DNA of 64,000 nt from Brevundimonas sp. Its GTDB lineage: Bacteria; Pseudomonadota; Alphaproteobacteria; Caulobacterales; Caulobacteraceae. The stretch is from contig NZ_JAQSDY010000032.1 in the NCBI RefSeq assembly GCF_029946145.1, forward strand, positions 1 through 64,000. The letters are read 5' to 3'. The notes beneath the pieces were generated by a model. That model was given only the letters and a program-made list of their open reading frames with translations, had not been told where the DNA came from and did no database searches. Shown piece after piece: positions 26,140 through 35,865 of the stretch (positions are counted from its first letter, which is position 1; each line of letters begins with the position of its first letter). Position numbers and translations under genes: made by a program.

Positions 26140-28917
26140 TCAGGCGACGCGCGACCGTCCCCCGCTGGCGCTGCGGCGAGGCGAGTTCAAAACCCGCCCT
26201 CGCGCGGCCTTCTCCAGCTCGGTGGCAAGGAGCGTCGTCACCCCGAGGCCGATCACGACCGCGCCCTCGAAGAACGACAGCGGCTCGGTGCCGAAGGCAG
26301 AGTTAAACCAGGGCGCATAGGTAAGGGCGACCTGCGCCAGAACGACCACGGCGACGCCGATGAGGATCGCGGGCGTCCCGAGAACCCCGGTCCAGGTTAT
26401 CGAAGCTCCGTGGATGTAGCGGACGGAGAAGAGGTAGAAAACCTGCATCACCACCAGGGTGTTCACCACCAGGGTGCGAGCGTGTTCCAGACTGCCGCCG
26501 CGCTCAAGCGCCCAGAAGAATACCCCCGTCGTGCCCGCGACGAAGATCGCGGAGACATAGAGCACCTGCCACCATAACGCTCCGGTGAGCAGAGGCTCGG
26601 TCCTCGGGCGTGGCGGTCGACGCATGGCGCCGGCTTCAGGGCGTTCGAACGCGAGGGTGAGTTCCAGCGCCACGCCCGTGATCATGTTGACCCACAGGAT
26701 CTGGATCGGCGTGATTGGCAGGACGAAGCCGAAGGCCAGGGCGACAACCAGCGCCCCGGTTTCCCCGCCGTTCGTGGGAAGCACCATCGAGATGACTTTT
26801 TTCAGGTTGTCGTAGACGGTGCGTCCCTCGCGAACCGCCGCCACGATGGAGGCGAAATTGTCATCCACCAGAACCATCTGCGCCGCGGCTTTCGCGGCCT
26901 CCGTCCCCCTGAGCCCCATCGCCACGCCGACATCCGCCTGCTTCAGCGCAGGCGCGTCATTCACCCCGTCTCCCGTCATCGCCACCACGTGTCCCGCGCT
27001 CTGCAGCGCCCGCACGAGACGCAGCTTGTCGGACGGGCTGGTGCGGGCGAAGACGACCGCCTCCTGCGCCACGCCGACGAGTTCATCGTCGCCCAGCCGG
27101 GCGAGGTCGTGGCCGGAGATGACCCTGGGATCGTCGGAGAGCCCAAGTTGTCGGGAGATCGCGATAGCGGTGGCGGCGTGGTCCCCGGTGATCATCTTCA
27201 CGGATATGCCGGCCTCGCGGCACTCCAGGATCGCGGCCCGGGCCTCGTCGCGCGGCGGGTCGATGATGCCCACCACACCCAGCAGGACCATGTCCCGTTC
27301 CACGTCAGACGGCTTGAGTTCCGGGGCGCCGGGGCCCGCTCGCCTGACAGCCAGGGCAAGCACCCTGTGCCCTCCCCGCGCCAGCTGATTGACCGCGCTC
27401 GTCCAGTAATCTTGATCGAGCGGGCCTTCGCCTTGCGTTCCCAGCTGCCGGGCGCACATGCCGAGAACGCGTTCCGGAGCGCCTTTCAGGAATATCTGGC
27501 GGTCGCCGTCCGCCAGCTGATGCAGCGTGGCCATGTAGCGGTGGCGGGCGTCGAACGGAATCTCCGCCAGGCGCCGGGCCTGCGGCGCCGGCTCGGCGGA
27601 GGCGGCTTCGATCTTGCCGGCCAGGGCGATGAGCGCCGCCTCCATGGGGTCGCCGTGCGGCGCCCAGCCTTCGTCCGTCTGTTCGATACGGGCGTCGTTG
27701 CAAAGGGCGGCGGCCGCGGCCATTCGTGTGAGGATCGACCAGTCCGCCCCCCTCCCGTTCGCGCCCGGCAAGGCGACATCGCCAGTCGGCGCGTATCCCG
27801 TCCCACCGATCGCCACCACTCCGCTGGACAGCACGACCGAGGTCACGGTCATCTCGTTGCGGGTGAGGGTTCCGGTCTTGTCGGAGCAGATCACCGAAAC
27901 GGAGCCGAGCGTCTCTACTGCAGGCATATGGCGGATCAGCGCGCGACGGGCGGCCATGCGGCCCACGCCGATCGACAGGGCGATGGTCATGACCGCCGGC
28001 AGACCTTCGGGAATCATCGCTACAGCGAGGCCCACGATGATCATGAAGGCCTCAGCGGCGTCGTAGCCGCGAATCCAGTAGGCCAAGCCAAACGTCATCG
28101 CGGCCAGAACCGCCACCACGATGGTCAGCTGACGGGCGAAATGGTTCATCTGTCGGACCAGCGGCGTGGGCGGCCGCCTGACCTCGGCGACGAGATCGCT
28201 GATCCGGCCGAGTTCCGTGGCCCCGCCGGTTGCGACCGCGCCCCCCTGGGCCGAGCCAGCCGCCACCAGGGTGCCGCAGAAGGCCATGGCTGTCCGGTCA
28301 CCGAGCGATGCGCCCGGATCGTTCGGCCGGATGCCCTTGTCCACAGCGACAGCCTCGCCGGTCAATGCAGCCTCCTCGACCCGGAAATTGCTTGTCCGGA
28401 ACAGCCGCAGGTCTGCCGGGACGCGATCCCCGGCTTCCAGCAGAACGACGTCTCCGGGCACAACCTCGTCGGCGGGTACGGTCATGCGCAACCCGTCACG
28501 CAGGACGGATGCATTGGGATCGAGCATCCGGCGAATACCGGCGAGCGCCCGTTCGGCGCGGCCCTCCTGGATGAAGCCCGCCAAGGCGTTCACCATGACC
28601 ACCACCATGATGACCAGGGCGTCCTTGAGATGCTGCATCAGGGCCGCGCCGATGGCGGAGGCAATCAGCACATAGATCAGGACATTGTGGAACTGTTGCA
28701 GGAAGCGCCGCAGAGGGCCCGGCGGTCGCGGCTCCGGAATCCGGTTGGGGCCGTGGAGTCCGAGTCTCGCCTCCGCTTCCGACGCGGACAGGCCGGCGGG
28801 CGAACTGTCGATGTGGGCGAACGCCTGTGCGACGGAGAGCGCGTGCCAGTCAGGGGCGGCGCCCTGCCCTGATCCGCCGGTGACGGGCGGCGACCTGCGC
28901 GTTTCAATCTGGACCAG
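26140..28917 (-). CDS. P-type cation ATPase, CtpF-like P2A family
   Basis: About 925 residues. Reading the frame upstream of the first GTG (28671) gives a standard N-terminal domain (LSVAQAFAHIDSSPAGLSAS, then FLQQFHNVLIYVLIASAIG), so the gene is longer than that start implies. No ATG, GTG or TTG lies between there and an in-frame stop at 28945-28947; CTG 28917 after GGGAAG is my best start. Motifs: LTGEAVAVDK, PEGLPAVMTIAL (helix 4), SDKTGTLTRNEM (phosphorylated Asp) and [20 protein letters not shown]. In helix 6, LWVNMITGVALELTLAFE has Gly where SERCA has its calcium-binding Asp; mycobacterial CtpF also lacks it. Ion uncertain (Ca2+ or another cation). An FNR-type box lies 112 bp upstream. 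Confidence 0.88.
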   Translation of the reverse strand: MVQIETRRSPPVTGGSGQGAAPDWHALSVAQAFAHIDSSPAGLSASEAEARLGLHGPNRIPEPRPPGPLRRFLQQFHNVLIYVLIASAIGAALMQHLKDALVIMVVVMVNALAGFIQEGRAERALAGIRRMLDPNASVLRDGLRMTVPADEVVPGDVVLLEAGDRVPADLRLFRTSNFRVEEAALTGEAVAVDKGIRPNDPGASLGDRTAMAFCGTLVAAGSAQGGAVATGGATELGRISDLVAEVRRPPTPLVRQMNHFARQLTIVVAVLAAMTFGLAYWIRGYDAAEAFMIIVGLAVAMIPEGLPAVMTIALSIGVGRMAARRALIRHMPAVETLGSVSVICSDKTGTLTRNEMTVTSVVLSSGVVAIGGTGYAPTGDVALPGANGRGADWSILTRMAAAAALCNDARIEQTDEGWAPHGDPMEAALIALAGKIEAASAEPAPQARRLAEIPFDARHRYMATLHQLADGDRQIFLKGAPERVLGMCARQLGTQGEGPLDQDYWTSAVNQLARGGHRVLALAVRRAGPGAPELKPSDVERDMVLLGVVGIIDPPRDEARAAILECREAGISVKMITGDHAATAIAISRQLGLSDDPRVISGHDLARLGDDELVGVAQEAVVFARTSPSDKLRLVRALQSAGHVVAMTGDGVNDAPALKQADVGVAMGLRGTEAAKAAAQMVLVDDNFASIVAAVREGRTVYDNLKKVISMVLPTNGGETGALVVALAFGFVLPITPIQILWVNMITGVALELTLAFERPEAGAMRRPPRPRTEPLLTGALWWQVLYVSAIFVAGTTGVFFWALERGGSLEHARTLVVNTLVVMQVFYLFSVRYIHGASITWTGVLGTPAILIGVAVVVLAQVALTYAPWFNSAFGTEPLSFFEGAVVIGLGVTTLLATELEKAARGRVLNSPRRSASGGRSRVA

Positions 28918-29028
28918 TGGACACTTCCCTCCCGCTCGCCGATGTCATTTGGGCAATGAGGTGACGCGCATCGGCATTTTGGTCCTCCCGGCTGGGCGCT
29001 CCTGTCCCACGCGTCGGATCGGGCCACG

Positions 29029-29042
29029 TTGATCCTGGTCAA
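29029..29042. promoter_or_regulatory. FNR/Dnr-type operator upstream of the P-type ATPase
   Basis: TTGATCCTGGTCAA fits TTGAT-N4-GTCAA exactly. It is 112 bp upstream of the proposed ATPase start and just outside the island repeat at 29160. Confidence 0.65.
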
Positions 29043-29159
29043 ACATCGATCCCGGGCGGCGGCGGCTCCATCCCGAGGTCTCCCGCGGCTCGGACAGACA
29101 GTCGATTTTCCTCACCCTTCCGGAGGAAGGGCGTTCAGCCGTGGCCTACAGCAGCATCT

Positions 29160-29178
29160 CCCCTCACTCCCACTCGAT
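29160..29178 (+). repeat. Left 19-bp direct repeat (putative att copy of the guaA 3' end)
   Basis: CCCCTCACTCCCACTCGAT is identical, in the same orientation, to the bases spanning the guaA stop codon at 61966-61984. On the minus strand it still reads Ile-Glu-Trp-Glu-stop, the end of GuaA, without the gene. Identity does not extend on either side. Confidence 0.65.
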
Positions 29179-29688
29179 TGCACGATCTCGTTTAAGTATT
29201 TGTTTTAACATGTCTTTTTTGCATCTGTCCCCAGCTATGCCGATCTGCAAGCGGACGAAATTCCCGGGTTCTGAAAATACTGATTAAATAAATCGATGTA
29301 AAAAACCGCGTGATCGCGACATCTTTCGAGATGTATTGACAACGCCGCGCGGCCAATACGTCACGAGCTCAGACCAGCAACACAGCGCTCCAAACTACCA
29401 TACGAACCACGTTCTAGGCATCGCCCGCCATCGCGCTCGCCGGCCTTGATCACGGTCTCGGGCGGCCGTAGGCGTCGCGCGCCCATTCGATGTCATCGGC
29501 ATGGGTCCGCCGGCCCGTTTCGAGTAGTGGGCCTAGATGGGAACGGTTCCGCACCGTGCTTGTCGGCAACCGTCGCCGGCCCGGTCTGAGGCCAAGCAAG
29601 CTCTTCTTCACCACGTGCAATTTCCTGTCAGCCTCCGCCGGATTCGCGAGCATTGGACGGGGAACCGGCGCCGGGCCTGACTGGACGA
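29179..29688. other. Gene-free left margin of the island, partly AT-rich
   Basis: About 510 bases with no supported gene. From about 29185 to 29340 the DNA is clearly AT-richer than its surroundings (runs such as TTTAAGTATTTGTTTTAAC and GATTAAATAAATC), unlike the rest of the window. An 80-codon frame on the minus strand at 29450-29692 has no recognisable features. AT-rich DNA next to an attachment site may hold integration-host or recombinase sites. Confidence 0.45.
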
Positions 29689-31128
29689 TCATGTCGCCTC
29701 CTGGACCGGCGTGTAGCCGAGCGTGGCCTTGACCTCGAGGAACTCGGCGAAAGCATGATCACCCCATTCGCGACCGTTGCCCGACTGCTTGAAACCGCCG
29801 AAGGGCGCCATCAGATCCGGCCCCGGGTTGTTGATCAGCACCTGACCGGCCCGCAGCCGGCGGGCGAGGTCGCGCGCATGATCCATGTCTCCCGACTGCA
29901 CATAGGCCGCCAGCCCATAGACGGTGTCGTTGGCGATCTCGACCGCCTCATCCTCGCTGTCATAGGGAATGATCGACAGGACGGGGCCGAAGATCTCCTC
30001 GCGCGCGATGGTCATGCGGGGATCGACGTCGGCGAAGATCGTCGGCTTGACGAAATAGCCTGCGGCCAGGCCGTCAGGACGGCCCGTGCCGCCCGCGATC
30101 AGGGTGGCACCCTCTTCGATCCCCTTGGCGATCAGGGTCTGGATCTTGTCCCACTGCACGGCGGAGACCACTGGTCCGAGCGTGACGTCACGGGTCGGAT
30201 CGCCGATCGTCAGGCTCTCGGCGGCGGCCCTGGCGGCGGCCTTGACCTCGTCCATTCGGGCGCGCGGGGCCAACATCCGCGTGGGGGCGTTACAGGACTG
30301 GCCGCTGTTGGTCATGATGTGGGCCACGCCCGCGGTCACGGCGGCCGGAATGTCGGCGTCCTCCAGGATGATGTTGGCGGACTTGCCGCCCAGTTCCTGA
30401 TGCACGCGCTTGATCGTCGGAGCGGCGTTGCGCGCCACCTCGACGCCGGCCCTTGTCGATCCGGTGAAGCTGACCATGTCCACGCCCGGATGGCTGGAGA
30501 GGGCCGCGCCAACGTCCGGTCCGTCGCCGTTGACGAGGTTGAATACCCCCGCCGGGACTCCTGCCGCGTCCATGATCTCGGCCCAGAGAATGCCGGACAG
30601 GGGAGCGACCTCGGACGGCTTCAGCACCATGGTGCAGCCGACGGCCAGCGCGGGAGCGACCTTGCAGCCGATCTGGTTCGACGGCCAGTTCCACGGCGTG
30701 ATGAAAGCGCAGACGCCGATCGGCTCGCGGCTGATCAGGGTGGAGCCACGCAACTCTTCGAACTCATAGTCCTTGAGTACCGCGATGGCGGTGCTGAGGT
30801 GGGCCGCCCCCATGAAGGCCTGGGCGTTGCGGGCCAAGGCCGCCGGGGCGCCCATCTCGGTTGTGATGGCTTGGGCCATCTCGTCCTGGCGGCGGACGTA
30901 TTCCGCCAGGATGGCTTCCATAAGATCCAACCGCTCCTGCCGCGAGGTGCGGCTGAAGCTGACGAAGGCGCGCCGCGCCGCCTCGACCGCGCGATCCACA
31001 TCCGCGGCCCCGCCCAAGCTTATGCGCGCCACGACCTGTTCGGTCGCCGGATTGATGACGTCCAAGGCGCGGGGCGCGACTGGATCGACCCAGACGCCGT
31101 CGATGTAGAAACTGAGATGATCGGTCAT
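29689..31128 (-). CDS. NAD(P)-dependent aldehyde dehydrogenase
   Basis: A 479-residue aldehyde dehydrogenase. It shows [20 protein letters not shown], the cofactor loop SFTGSTRAG, catalytic Glu in [11 protein letters not shown] and catalytic Cys in [12 protein letters not shown], and [13 protein letters not shown] near the end. ATG 31128 follows GGAGG and was chosen over an upstream in-frame codon. It is third in a minus-strand group after the TonB receptor and the ferredoxin reductase. It may oxidise an aldehyde arising from a side chain or ring fragment of the island's substrate. The exact substrate is unknown. Confidence 0.9.
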   Translation of the reverse strand: MTDHLSFYIDGVWVDPVAPRALDVINPATEQVVARISLGGAADVDRAVEAARRAFVSFSRTSRQERLDLMEAILAEYVRRQDEMAQAITTEMGAPAALARNAQAFMGAAHLSTAIAVLKDYEFEELRGSTLISREPIGVCAFITPWNWPSNQIGCKVAPALAVGCTMVLKPSEVAPLSGILWAEIMDAAGVPAGVFNLVNGDGPDVGAALSSHPGVDMVSFTGSTRAGVEVARNAAPTIKRVHQELGGKSANIILEDADIPAAVTAGVAHIMTNSGQSCNAPTRMLAPRARMDEVKAAARAAAESLTIGDPTRDVTLGPVVSAVQWDKIQTLIAKGIEEGATLIAGGTGRPDGLAAGYFVKPTIFADVDPRMTIAREEIFGPVLSIIPYDSEDEAVEIANDTVYGLAAYVQSGDMDHARDLARRLRAGQVLINNPGPDLMAPFGGFKQSGNGREWGDHAFAEFLEVKATLGYTPVQEAT

Positions 31129-31178
31129 GATGCCTCCAGGGCGATGTGTTCGAACGGGGTCGGATGCCGGCGACGAGA

Positions 31179-32417
31179 TCAAAGAGCGACCGTCTTCATC
31201 GACGTCGCGCGGTCGGCCAGGCGCTCACGGGAGACGGGCGTGCGACGGCCGATCAACTGGCGTCCGACCATGAACTCGCCGGGGGCATTGACGGCCTCCA
31301 CCGCCTGAATCAGGTCGCCCGCCATGTGGAACAGGGCGAAGCCCGGCATGCCGGGGTCTCCGCGCACCACCATGTCGTCGCATCCGACCGGCACGCCCGC
31401 GATCTGCAGCTTGAGATCATACTGATCCGACCAGAACCACGGGATCTCGGGTTCCGGCGCGGGACGTCCGGTGATGGCGGCGACAGCCTGCCGCGCCTGC
31501 TCCAGCGCATTGGGCACGCTCTCCAGCCGCATGAACGTGTCGGAGAGCGGCATCGGACGGCGGGTCACATCGCCAATGGCGAAGATCGCTGGATCGCTGG
31601 TCCGCGCCGCCCGATCGACCACGACGCCGTCCTGACAGTCCAGCCCCGCCGCCTGCGCCAATTCGTCATTGGGCGCCGCGCCGATGCCGATCAGAACCGC
31701 GTCGCAATCCAGAATCGACCCGTCGTCAAGTTGCGCGCCCGCGACCCGACCCTCCTCACCGATCAGCCGCTCGACCGTCGCGTCGAGAATGAACCGCACC
31801 CCGCGTTCGCGGTGAAAGGATTGAAAGAAGCGCGACAGAACCGGACAGGCGACCCGCGCCAGGATGCGGTTCTCGCGCTCCACAATGGCCACCTCGGCGC
31901 CCAGGGCTCGAGCGGAGGCCGCCACCTCCAGGCCCACATACCCGCCGCCGATCACGACCAGCCGCTTCACGTGGCCATGATCCGGATCCAGTGCGGCCTT
32001 CAGCGCCTCTGCGTCCGCCGCCGTGCGCAACGCCGTCACCCCGTTCAGGTCAGCGCCTTCGATATTCAATAGGCGCGCCCGCGCGCCCGTGGCCAGGATC
32101 AGCCGGTCATAGGCAAGCGTGTCGCCATCGCTCAGGCGAACGGTCCGCCGGGTCCGGTCGATGAACTCGACCGTCTGCGACAGTCGCAGATCGACGTGAT
32201 TTTCAGCGTACCATTCGGGGGCCTTGAGGCGCAGACCGTCGCCGTCGGCCTCGCCCTTCAGCCAAGCCTTTGACAGCGGCGGTCGCTGATAGGGCGCCAG
32301 CGGTTCGGCGCCGATCAGGGTGATGTCGCCCGCATGTCGGTATTGTCGCAGCAGGGCGGCGGCGGTTCCGCCGGCGTGACCGGCCCCGACGATGACGATA
32401 TGTGCATTGTCGCTCAT
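31179..32417 (-). CDS. FAD-dependent ferredoxin reductase (rhodocoxin/putidaredoxin reductase type)
   Basis: A 412-residue flavoprotein with an N-terminal FAD fold ([20 protein letters not shown], 8-27), [14 protein letters not shown], a central NAD(P)H fold ([20 protein letters not shown]) and the FAD motif [12 protein letters not shown]-terminal reductase domain follows ([15 protein letters not shown]). Such enzymes reduce 2Fe-2S ferredoxins for P450s or Rieske oxygenases. The only such ferredoxin in the window is at 52048-52371 and the only Rieske enzyme at 58798-59799. The three probably form one electron chain, although they are in separate operons. Confidence 0.9.
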   Translation of the reverse strand: MSDNAHIVIVGAGHAGGTAAALLRQYRHAGDITLIGAEPLAPYQRPPLSKAWLKGEADGDGLRLKAPEWYAENHVDLRLSQTVEFIDRTRRTVRLSDGDTLAYDRLILATGARARLLNIEGADLNGVTALRTAADAEALKAALDPDHGHVKRLVVIGGGYVGLEVAASARALGAEVAIVERENRILARVACPVLSRFFQSFHRERGVRFILDATVERLIGEEGRVAGAQLDDGSILDCDAVLIGIGAAPNDELAQAAGLDCQDGVVVDRAARTSDPAIFAIGDVTRRPMPLSDTFMRLESVPNALEQARQAVAAITGRPAPEPEIPWFWSDQYDLKLQIAGVPVGCDDMVVRGDPGMPGFALFHMAGDLIQAVEAVNAPGEFMVGRQLIGRRTPVSRERLADRATSMKTVAL

Positions 32418-32508
32418 GGACCGCGGCCCCACCCGGAGAGTGTCGGAGACCCGGCCGGAAGACCGTTGCGAAGTCGACGTCGCAACGGTCTTCCGTCGGG
32501 CTGTCGTC

Positions 32509-34887
32509 CTAGAACCTCACGCTGGCCTGCAGGCCGAGGCTGCGCGGATCACCCCATTGCCGCACGGTAAACAGGCTCAGGTTGATGCCCGAAACCCAGT
32601 ACTCCTCGTCAAGCAGGTTCTTGCCCCAGATCGAGATTTCGGCCGTGCGGCCGTCGCCGATATCGATGTCGCTGAGCGACAGGCGACCATCCAGCAGGCC
32701 GTAGGCCTTGCGATAGGACAGCGGGTCGTTGTTGATCCCGCCCGCCTGTTCGCCGCGCCAGCTGTAGTTCAGACTGGCTACGACATCGCCGCCCGCGACG
32801 CCGGCCCAGCGATAATCTACCCCTAGGGTGTAGTTGTGCTCGGGGATCAGCGGGAAGACGTAGGTGTCCGTCACATCCAATCCCGACGGCAGGATGAACT
32901 CGTCGTATTCGGCGTTGGTATAGCCGTAGCCGAAATTGATCCTGAGGTTGTCGATCGGGCGCACCTGACCTTCGAGCTCGAAGCCGGACATATGCGCCTT
33001 GCCCGCGTTGATGATCGTCGTCGTGATCAGGGCGGGCACGAAGACACCGACCTGGAAGTCGCGATAGTCGCTGTAATAGACTGACGCGCTGAGGCTCAGG
33101 CGACGGTCGAACCACTGCCCCTTGGTGCCGATCTCATAGGCTGTCAGCCTTTCGGGTGCATAGGGCGTCAAGAAGCTGGCGTTGGTCGCAGCGACGTCGT
33201 TGTTGCCGCCGCTCTTGAAGCCCGTCGCGAACCGGCCATAGACATTCCAGTCCTCGGCCAGTTTCCACGAGATGTTGGCCTCGGGGGTGAACTCGGACCA
33301 TTCGCCTTCGGCGGTCAACGGGATCAGATCGGACGGACCGATATTGCCCGCACCCGGCAACGCCCCGAGCGCCGGACCGCCGCTGCGCGTGACAGGATTG
33401 CCGCTTGCATCGCGCTGGAACACGCCGGACCCCTGGGCCGAAGGGTTGGCGGCGTAGGCCGAGTAGGACTGGCTGAGTGAGGTCGCTGACTTCTCGTCCT
33501 TGTTGATCCGGCCGCCCAGGGTCAGGCTCAGTCGTTGGTCGAAGGCCGAGGGCGTCCAGGTCATCTGGCCATAGGCGGCCAGCGAAGTGTTTTCAGCCGA
33601 ACGTTCGTTGGTGTCGAACCTGTCGCCCCCGAACTGAAGGTTCCAGCGCGGGTTGTGAACGTCGTACTCTTCTTTGAAAGCGAAAAGGCCGAAGGTGTAT
33701 TTCAGCTGCTCGGTGGATCCGATCAACTGCAGTTCCTGCGACATCTGCTTATAGTTGTTGTTCAGAGTGAAGTGGGTGATATCCACACCAACCCCGTCGA
33801 AGTCAGTGCTGCTTCGCGTCTTCAGCTCACGATAGGCCGAGATCGACTTGATCGTGATGTCGCCCAGGAATGGCACGGCGCTGGCGTTGTACTCCGCCGT
33901 CAACGAGTGCCCGCTGACGAAGAAGTCGCTGCGGTTGGCGTAGTCATTGGCGATCCCCTCGGGACGGTCCGTATGGATCGAGTTCTGGATGCGGGGGTAC
34001 AGCGACGCCAGCACCCCACCGGGGCCAATCAGGCCTGGCGCACTGATCGCCAGCATGGCCGGCGAGCCGCGGCTGGAGGTGTCATCATAGCCATAGGCGA
34101 GCGTGAAACCCTCGGTCGGACGCCAAAGGATGTCCAGGCGACCGGCCTGCTGGTTCTGCTCGCCGAAGGTCGCGAAGCGGGCGTTGGGATGGGTGTTGTC
34201 GAAGAAGCCATCGCGGGTGCGACCCGAATAGGCGACCTTGACATCGAAGGCGCCGATGCCGGTTCCGACTTCGCCGATGCGGGGCAGGTCCAGAGACAGG
34301 CGCTGCTCGAACAGGTTCGCGCTGCCGACGCCGAGCATGAATTTGCCGCCGAACTCACCGGACGGACGCCGTGTCACCAGGTTGACCGCGCCGCCGATGG
34401 TGTTCTTGCCGTACAGGGTGCCCTGCGGACCACGCAGCACTTCGATCCGCTCCAGATCCACTGTATCGAAGGCCGCTCCGGTTGATTTCGCGATCGGCAC
34501 CCCGTCGATATACAGGCCGACCGGCTGGTCGCGGCCCAGGCTGGTGTCGGCCGACGGCGCCAGGCCGCGCATTGAAATCAGCGGTCCGAACGAACCCCCA
34601 ACCGTCTGGTTGATCTGGATATTGGGCACATAGCCGCCGATGCCCGAGATATCGGTCACCCCGGCGCGTTGCAGAGCCTCGCCCCCAAGAGTCGAGACGG
34701 ACAGCGGCACGTCGATCAATCGCTCTTCGCGGCGCTGGGCCGTCACGACGACGTCGTCGATGCGGGTCGCCTGCTCTGTCGGCGCTTGGGGCTCTGCTTC
34801 CTGCGCCATGGCCATCATGGGCCAGGCGCCAGCCAGAGCGGTGCCTGCCAGCAGAACAGTGGCCGCGCGATTCATGCGAATAGTCAT
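32509..34887 (-). CDS. TonB-dependent outer-membrane receptor
   Basis: A 792-residue receptor. A signal peptide (1-28, ending AMAQ) is followed by a plug domain with RIDDVVVTAQRREERLIDVPLS (TonB-box region), then PNIQINQTVGGSFGPLISMRG and IEVLRGPQGTLYGKNTIGGAVN. The rest is barrel, ending in Phe (LQASVRF). AGGGAGGG precedes the ATG. Its place on the catabolic island suggests uptake of the hydrophobic substrate, in line with sphingomonad/caulobacter practice; the ligand cannot be read from sequence. Confidence 0.93.
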   Translation of the reverse strand: MTIRMNRAATVLLAGTALAGAWPMMAMAQEAEPQAPTEQATRIDDVVVTAQRREERLIDVPLSVSTLGGEALQRAGVTDISGIGGYVPNIQINQTVGGSFGPLISMRGLAPSADTSLGRDQPVGLYIDGVPIAKSTGAAFDTVDLERIEVLRGPQGTLYGKNTIGGAVNLVTRRPSGEFGGKFMLGVGSANLFEQRLSLDLPRIGEVGTGIGAFDVKVAYSGRTRDGFFDNTHPNARFATFGEQNQQAGRLDILWRPTEGFTLAYGYDDTSSRGSPAMLAISAPGLIGPGGVLASLYPRIQNSIHTDRPEGIANDYANRSDFFVSGHSLTAEYNASAVPFLGDITIKSISAYRELKTRSSTDFDGVGVDITHFTLNNNYKQMSQELQLIGSTEQLKYTFGLFAFKEEYDVHNPRWNLQFGGDRFDTNERSAENTSLAAYGQMTWTPSAFDQRLSLTLGGRINKDEKSATSLSQSYSAYAANPSAQGSGVFQRDASGNPVTRSGGPALGALPGAGNIGPSDLIPLTAEGEWSEFTPEANISWKLAEDWNVYGRFATGFKSGGNNDVAATNASFLTPYAPERLTAYEIGTKGQWFDRRLSLSASVYYSDYRDFQVGVFVPALITTTIINAGKAHMSGFELEGQVRPIDNLRINFGYGYTNAEYDEFILPSGLDVTDTYVFPLIPEHNYTLGVDYRWAGVAGGDVVASLNYSWRGEQAGGINNDPLSYRKAYGLLDGRLSLSDIDIGDGRTAEISIWGKNLLDEEYWVSGINLSLFTVRQWGDPRSLGLQASVRF

Positions 34888-35007
34888 CTAACCCTCCCTA
34901 ATAGCCCCATGACCATTTTTGGTCTAGTTGATTGTTATTTTTATGTTTTTTTACGATACTTATTTGAACCTGGGCTGGGTGCTCCCTGTCGCCCTCGATC
35001 CGTTCCC
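34888..35007 (-). promoter_or_regulatory. AT-rich promoter region of the TonB-receptor operon
   Basis: 120 bases separate the TonB gene from the stop of the upstream SDR. A T-rich run (34914-34965 on the plus strand) contrasts with its surroundings and probably carries the promoter. I cannot place -35/-10 boxes with confidence. Confidence 0.4.
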
Positions 35008-35865
35008 CTAGCCGCCGAGCCCGACGGGCGCGCTGCGGGTCAGGATGCTGTCCATGCGACGACGAATGTTGCCGTCCGTCCGCTCGCTTTCGGGCAGGAG
35101 CCAGAAAAGGCCCTGTGCGACGCCGTCCAGAGCGAAGGCCGCGACCTCCTCCGGTTCCGTGACGGGGACGCCCCCGTTCTGTTGGGCCAGTTCGGACATC
35201 GACTTGCCAGCCGGCTGCGGGCTGGCCGGGTCGACATAGTCAGCCGGACGCGCCGAACGCATGAGGTTGGTGTTGACCAGGTGCGGCCCGGGAAACAGCA
35301 GCGCCGCCTTCACCTTGGCTCCCTGGGCCGTGAGTTGATGATGGAGCACCTCCGTCAGGCTCGTCACAGCCGCCTTGGTCGAGGCGTACACGGGCGTCCG
35401 CGCCGACGGCGCCAGCCCGCCGTTGGCCGAGGTGGTGTTGACGACATAGCCGTCCTCGCCCCCCGCCAGCATGCGGGGCACGAAGGCCCGGATGCCGTGG
35501 ACCACGCCCATGACATGGATATTGTGGCCCCACTCCCAGTCCTTGAGCGCCAAGGTCCAGATGGGCTCCCGGAAATCGCCCAGGCCGACGCCTGCGTTGT
35601 TGAACAACAGGTGGACCGCTCCGTGACGCGCGTAGACCTGATCAGCCAGGGCCTCGACCGAGTCCTGCTTCATCACGTCGGCCACGACACCGACGATGTC
35701 GCCTCCCTCGGCGCCCAGGGCGGCCACGGTCGCTTCCAGGGCTTCGGCGTTGATGTCGCTGAGCACCACCTTGGCGCCGCGCTCGACGAGAGCCTCGCCC
35801 AAGGCGCGCCCCACGCCGCTGGCGCCGCCCGTGACGACGGCGACCTTTCCCGTCAGATCACGCAT
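35008..35865 (-). CDS. Short-chain dehydrogenase/reductase (SDR)
   Basis: A 285-residue classical SDR. It has the cofactor loop TGGASGVGRALGEA (about 11-24), LFNNAGVG, the Ser of VVNTTSANGG and catalytic Tyr/Lys in YASTKAA. Its C-terminus is about 35 residues longer than the basic SDR. ATG 35865 overlaps the stop of the decarboxylase-like gene, so it is third in the amidohydrolase/decarboxylase/SDR operon. Substrate unknown; an alcohol or ketone of the island's pathway is likely. Confidence 0.88.
   Translation of the reverse strand: MRDLTGKVAVVTGGASGVGRALGEALVERGAKVVLSDINAEALEATVAALGAEGGDIVGVVADVMKQDSVEALADQVYARHGAVHLLFNNAGVGLGDFREPIWTLALKDWEWGHNIHVMGVVHGIRAFVPRMLAGGEDGYVVNTTSANGGLAPSARTPVYASTKAAVTSLTEVLHHQLTAQGAKVKAALLFPGPHLVNTNLMRSARPADYVDPASPQPAGKSMSELAQQNGGVPVTEPEEVAAFALDGVAQGLFWLLPESERTDGNIRRRMDSILTRSAPVGLGG

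Noticed and set aside
29450..29692. 80-codon minus-strand frame in the island's left margin, considered as an integrase or regulator remnant
   Set aside because: Composition is arginine/proline-rich and no catalytic or helix-turn-helix pattern is visible.
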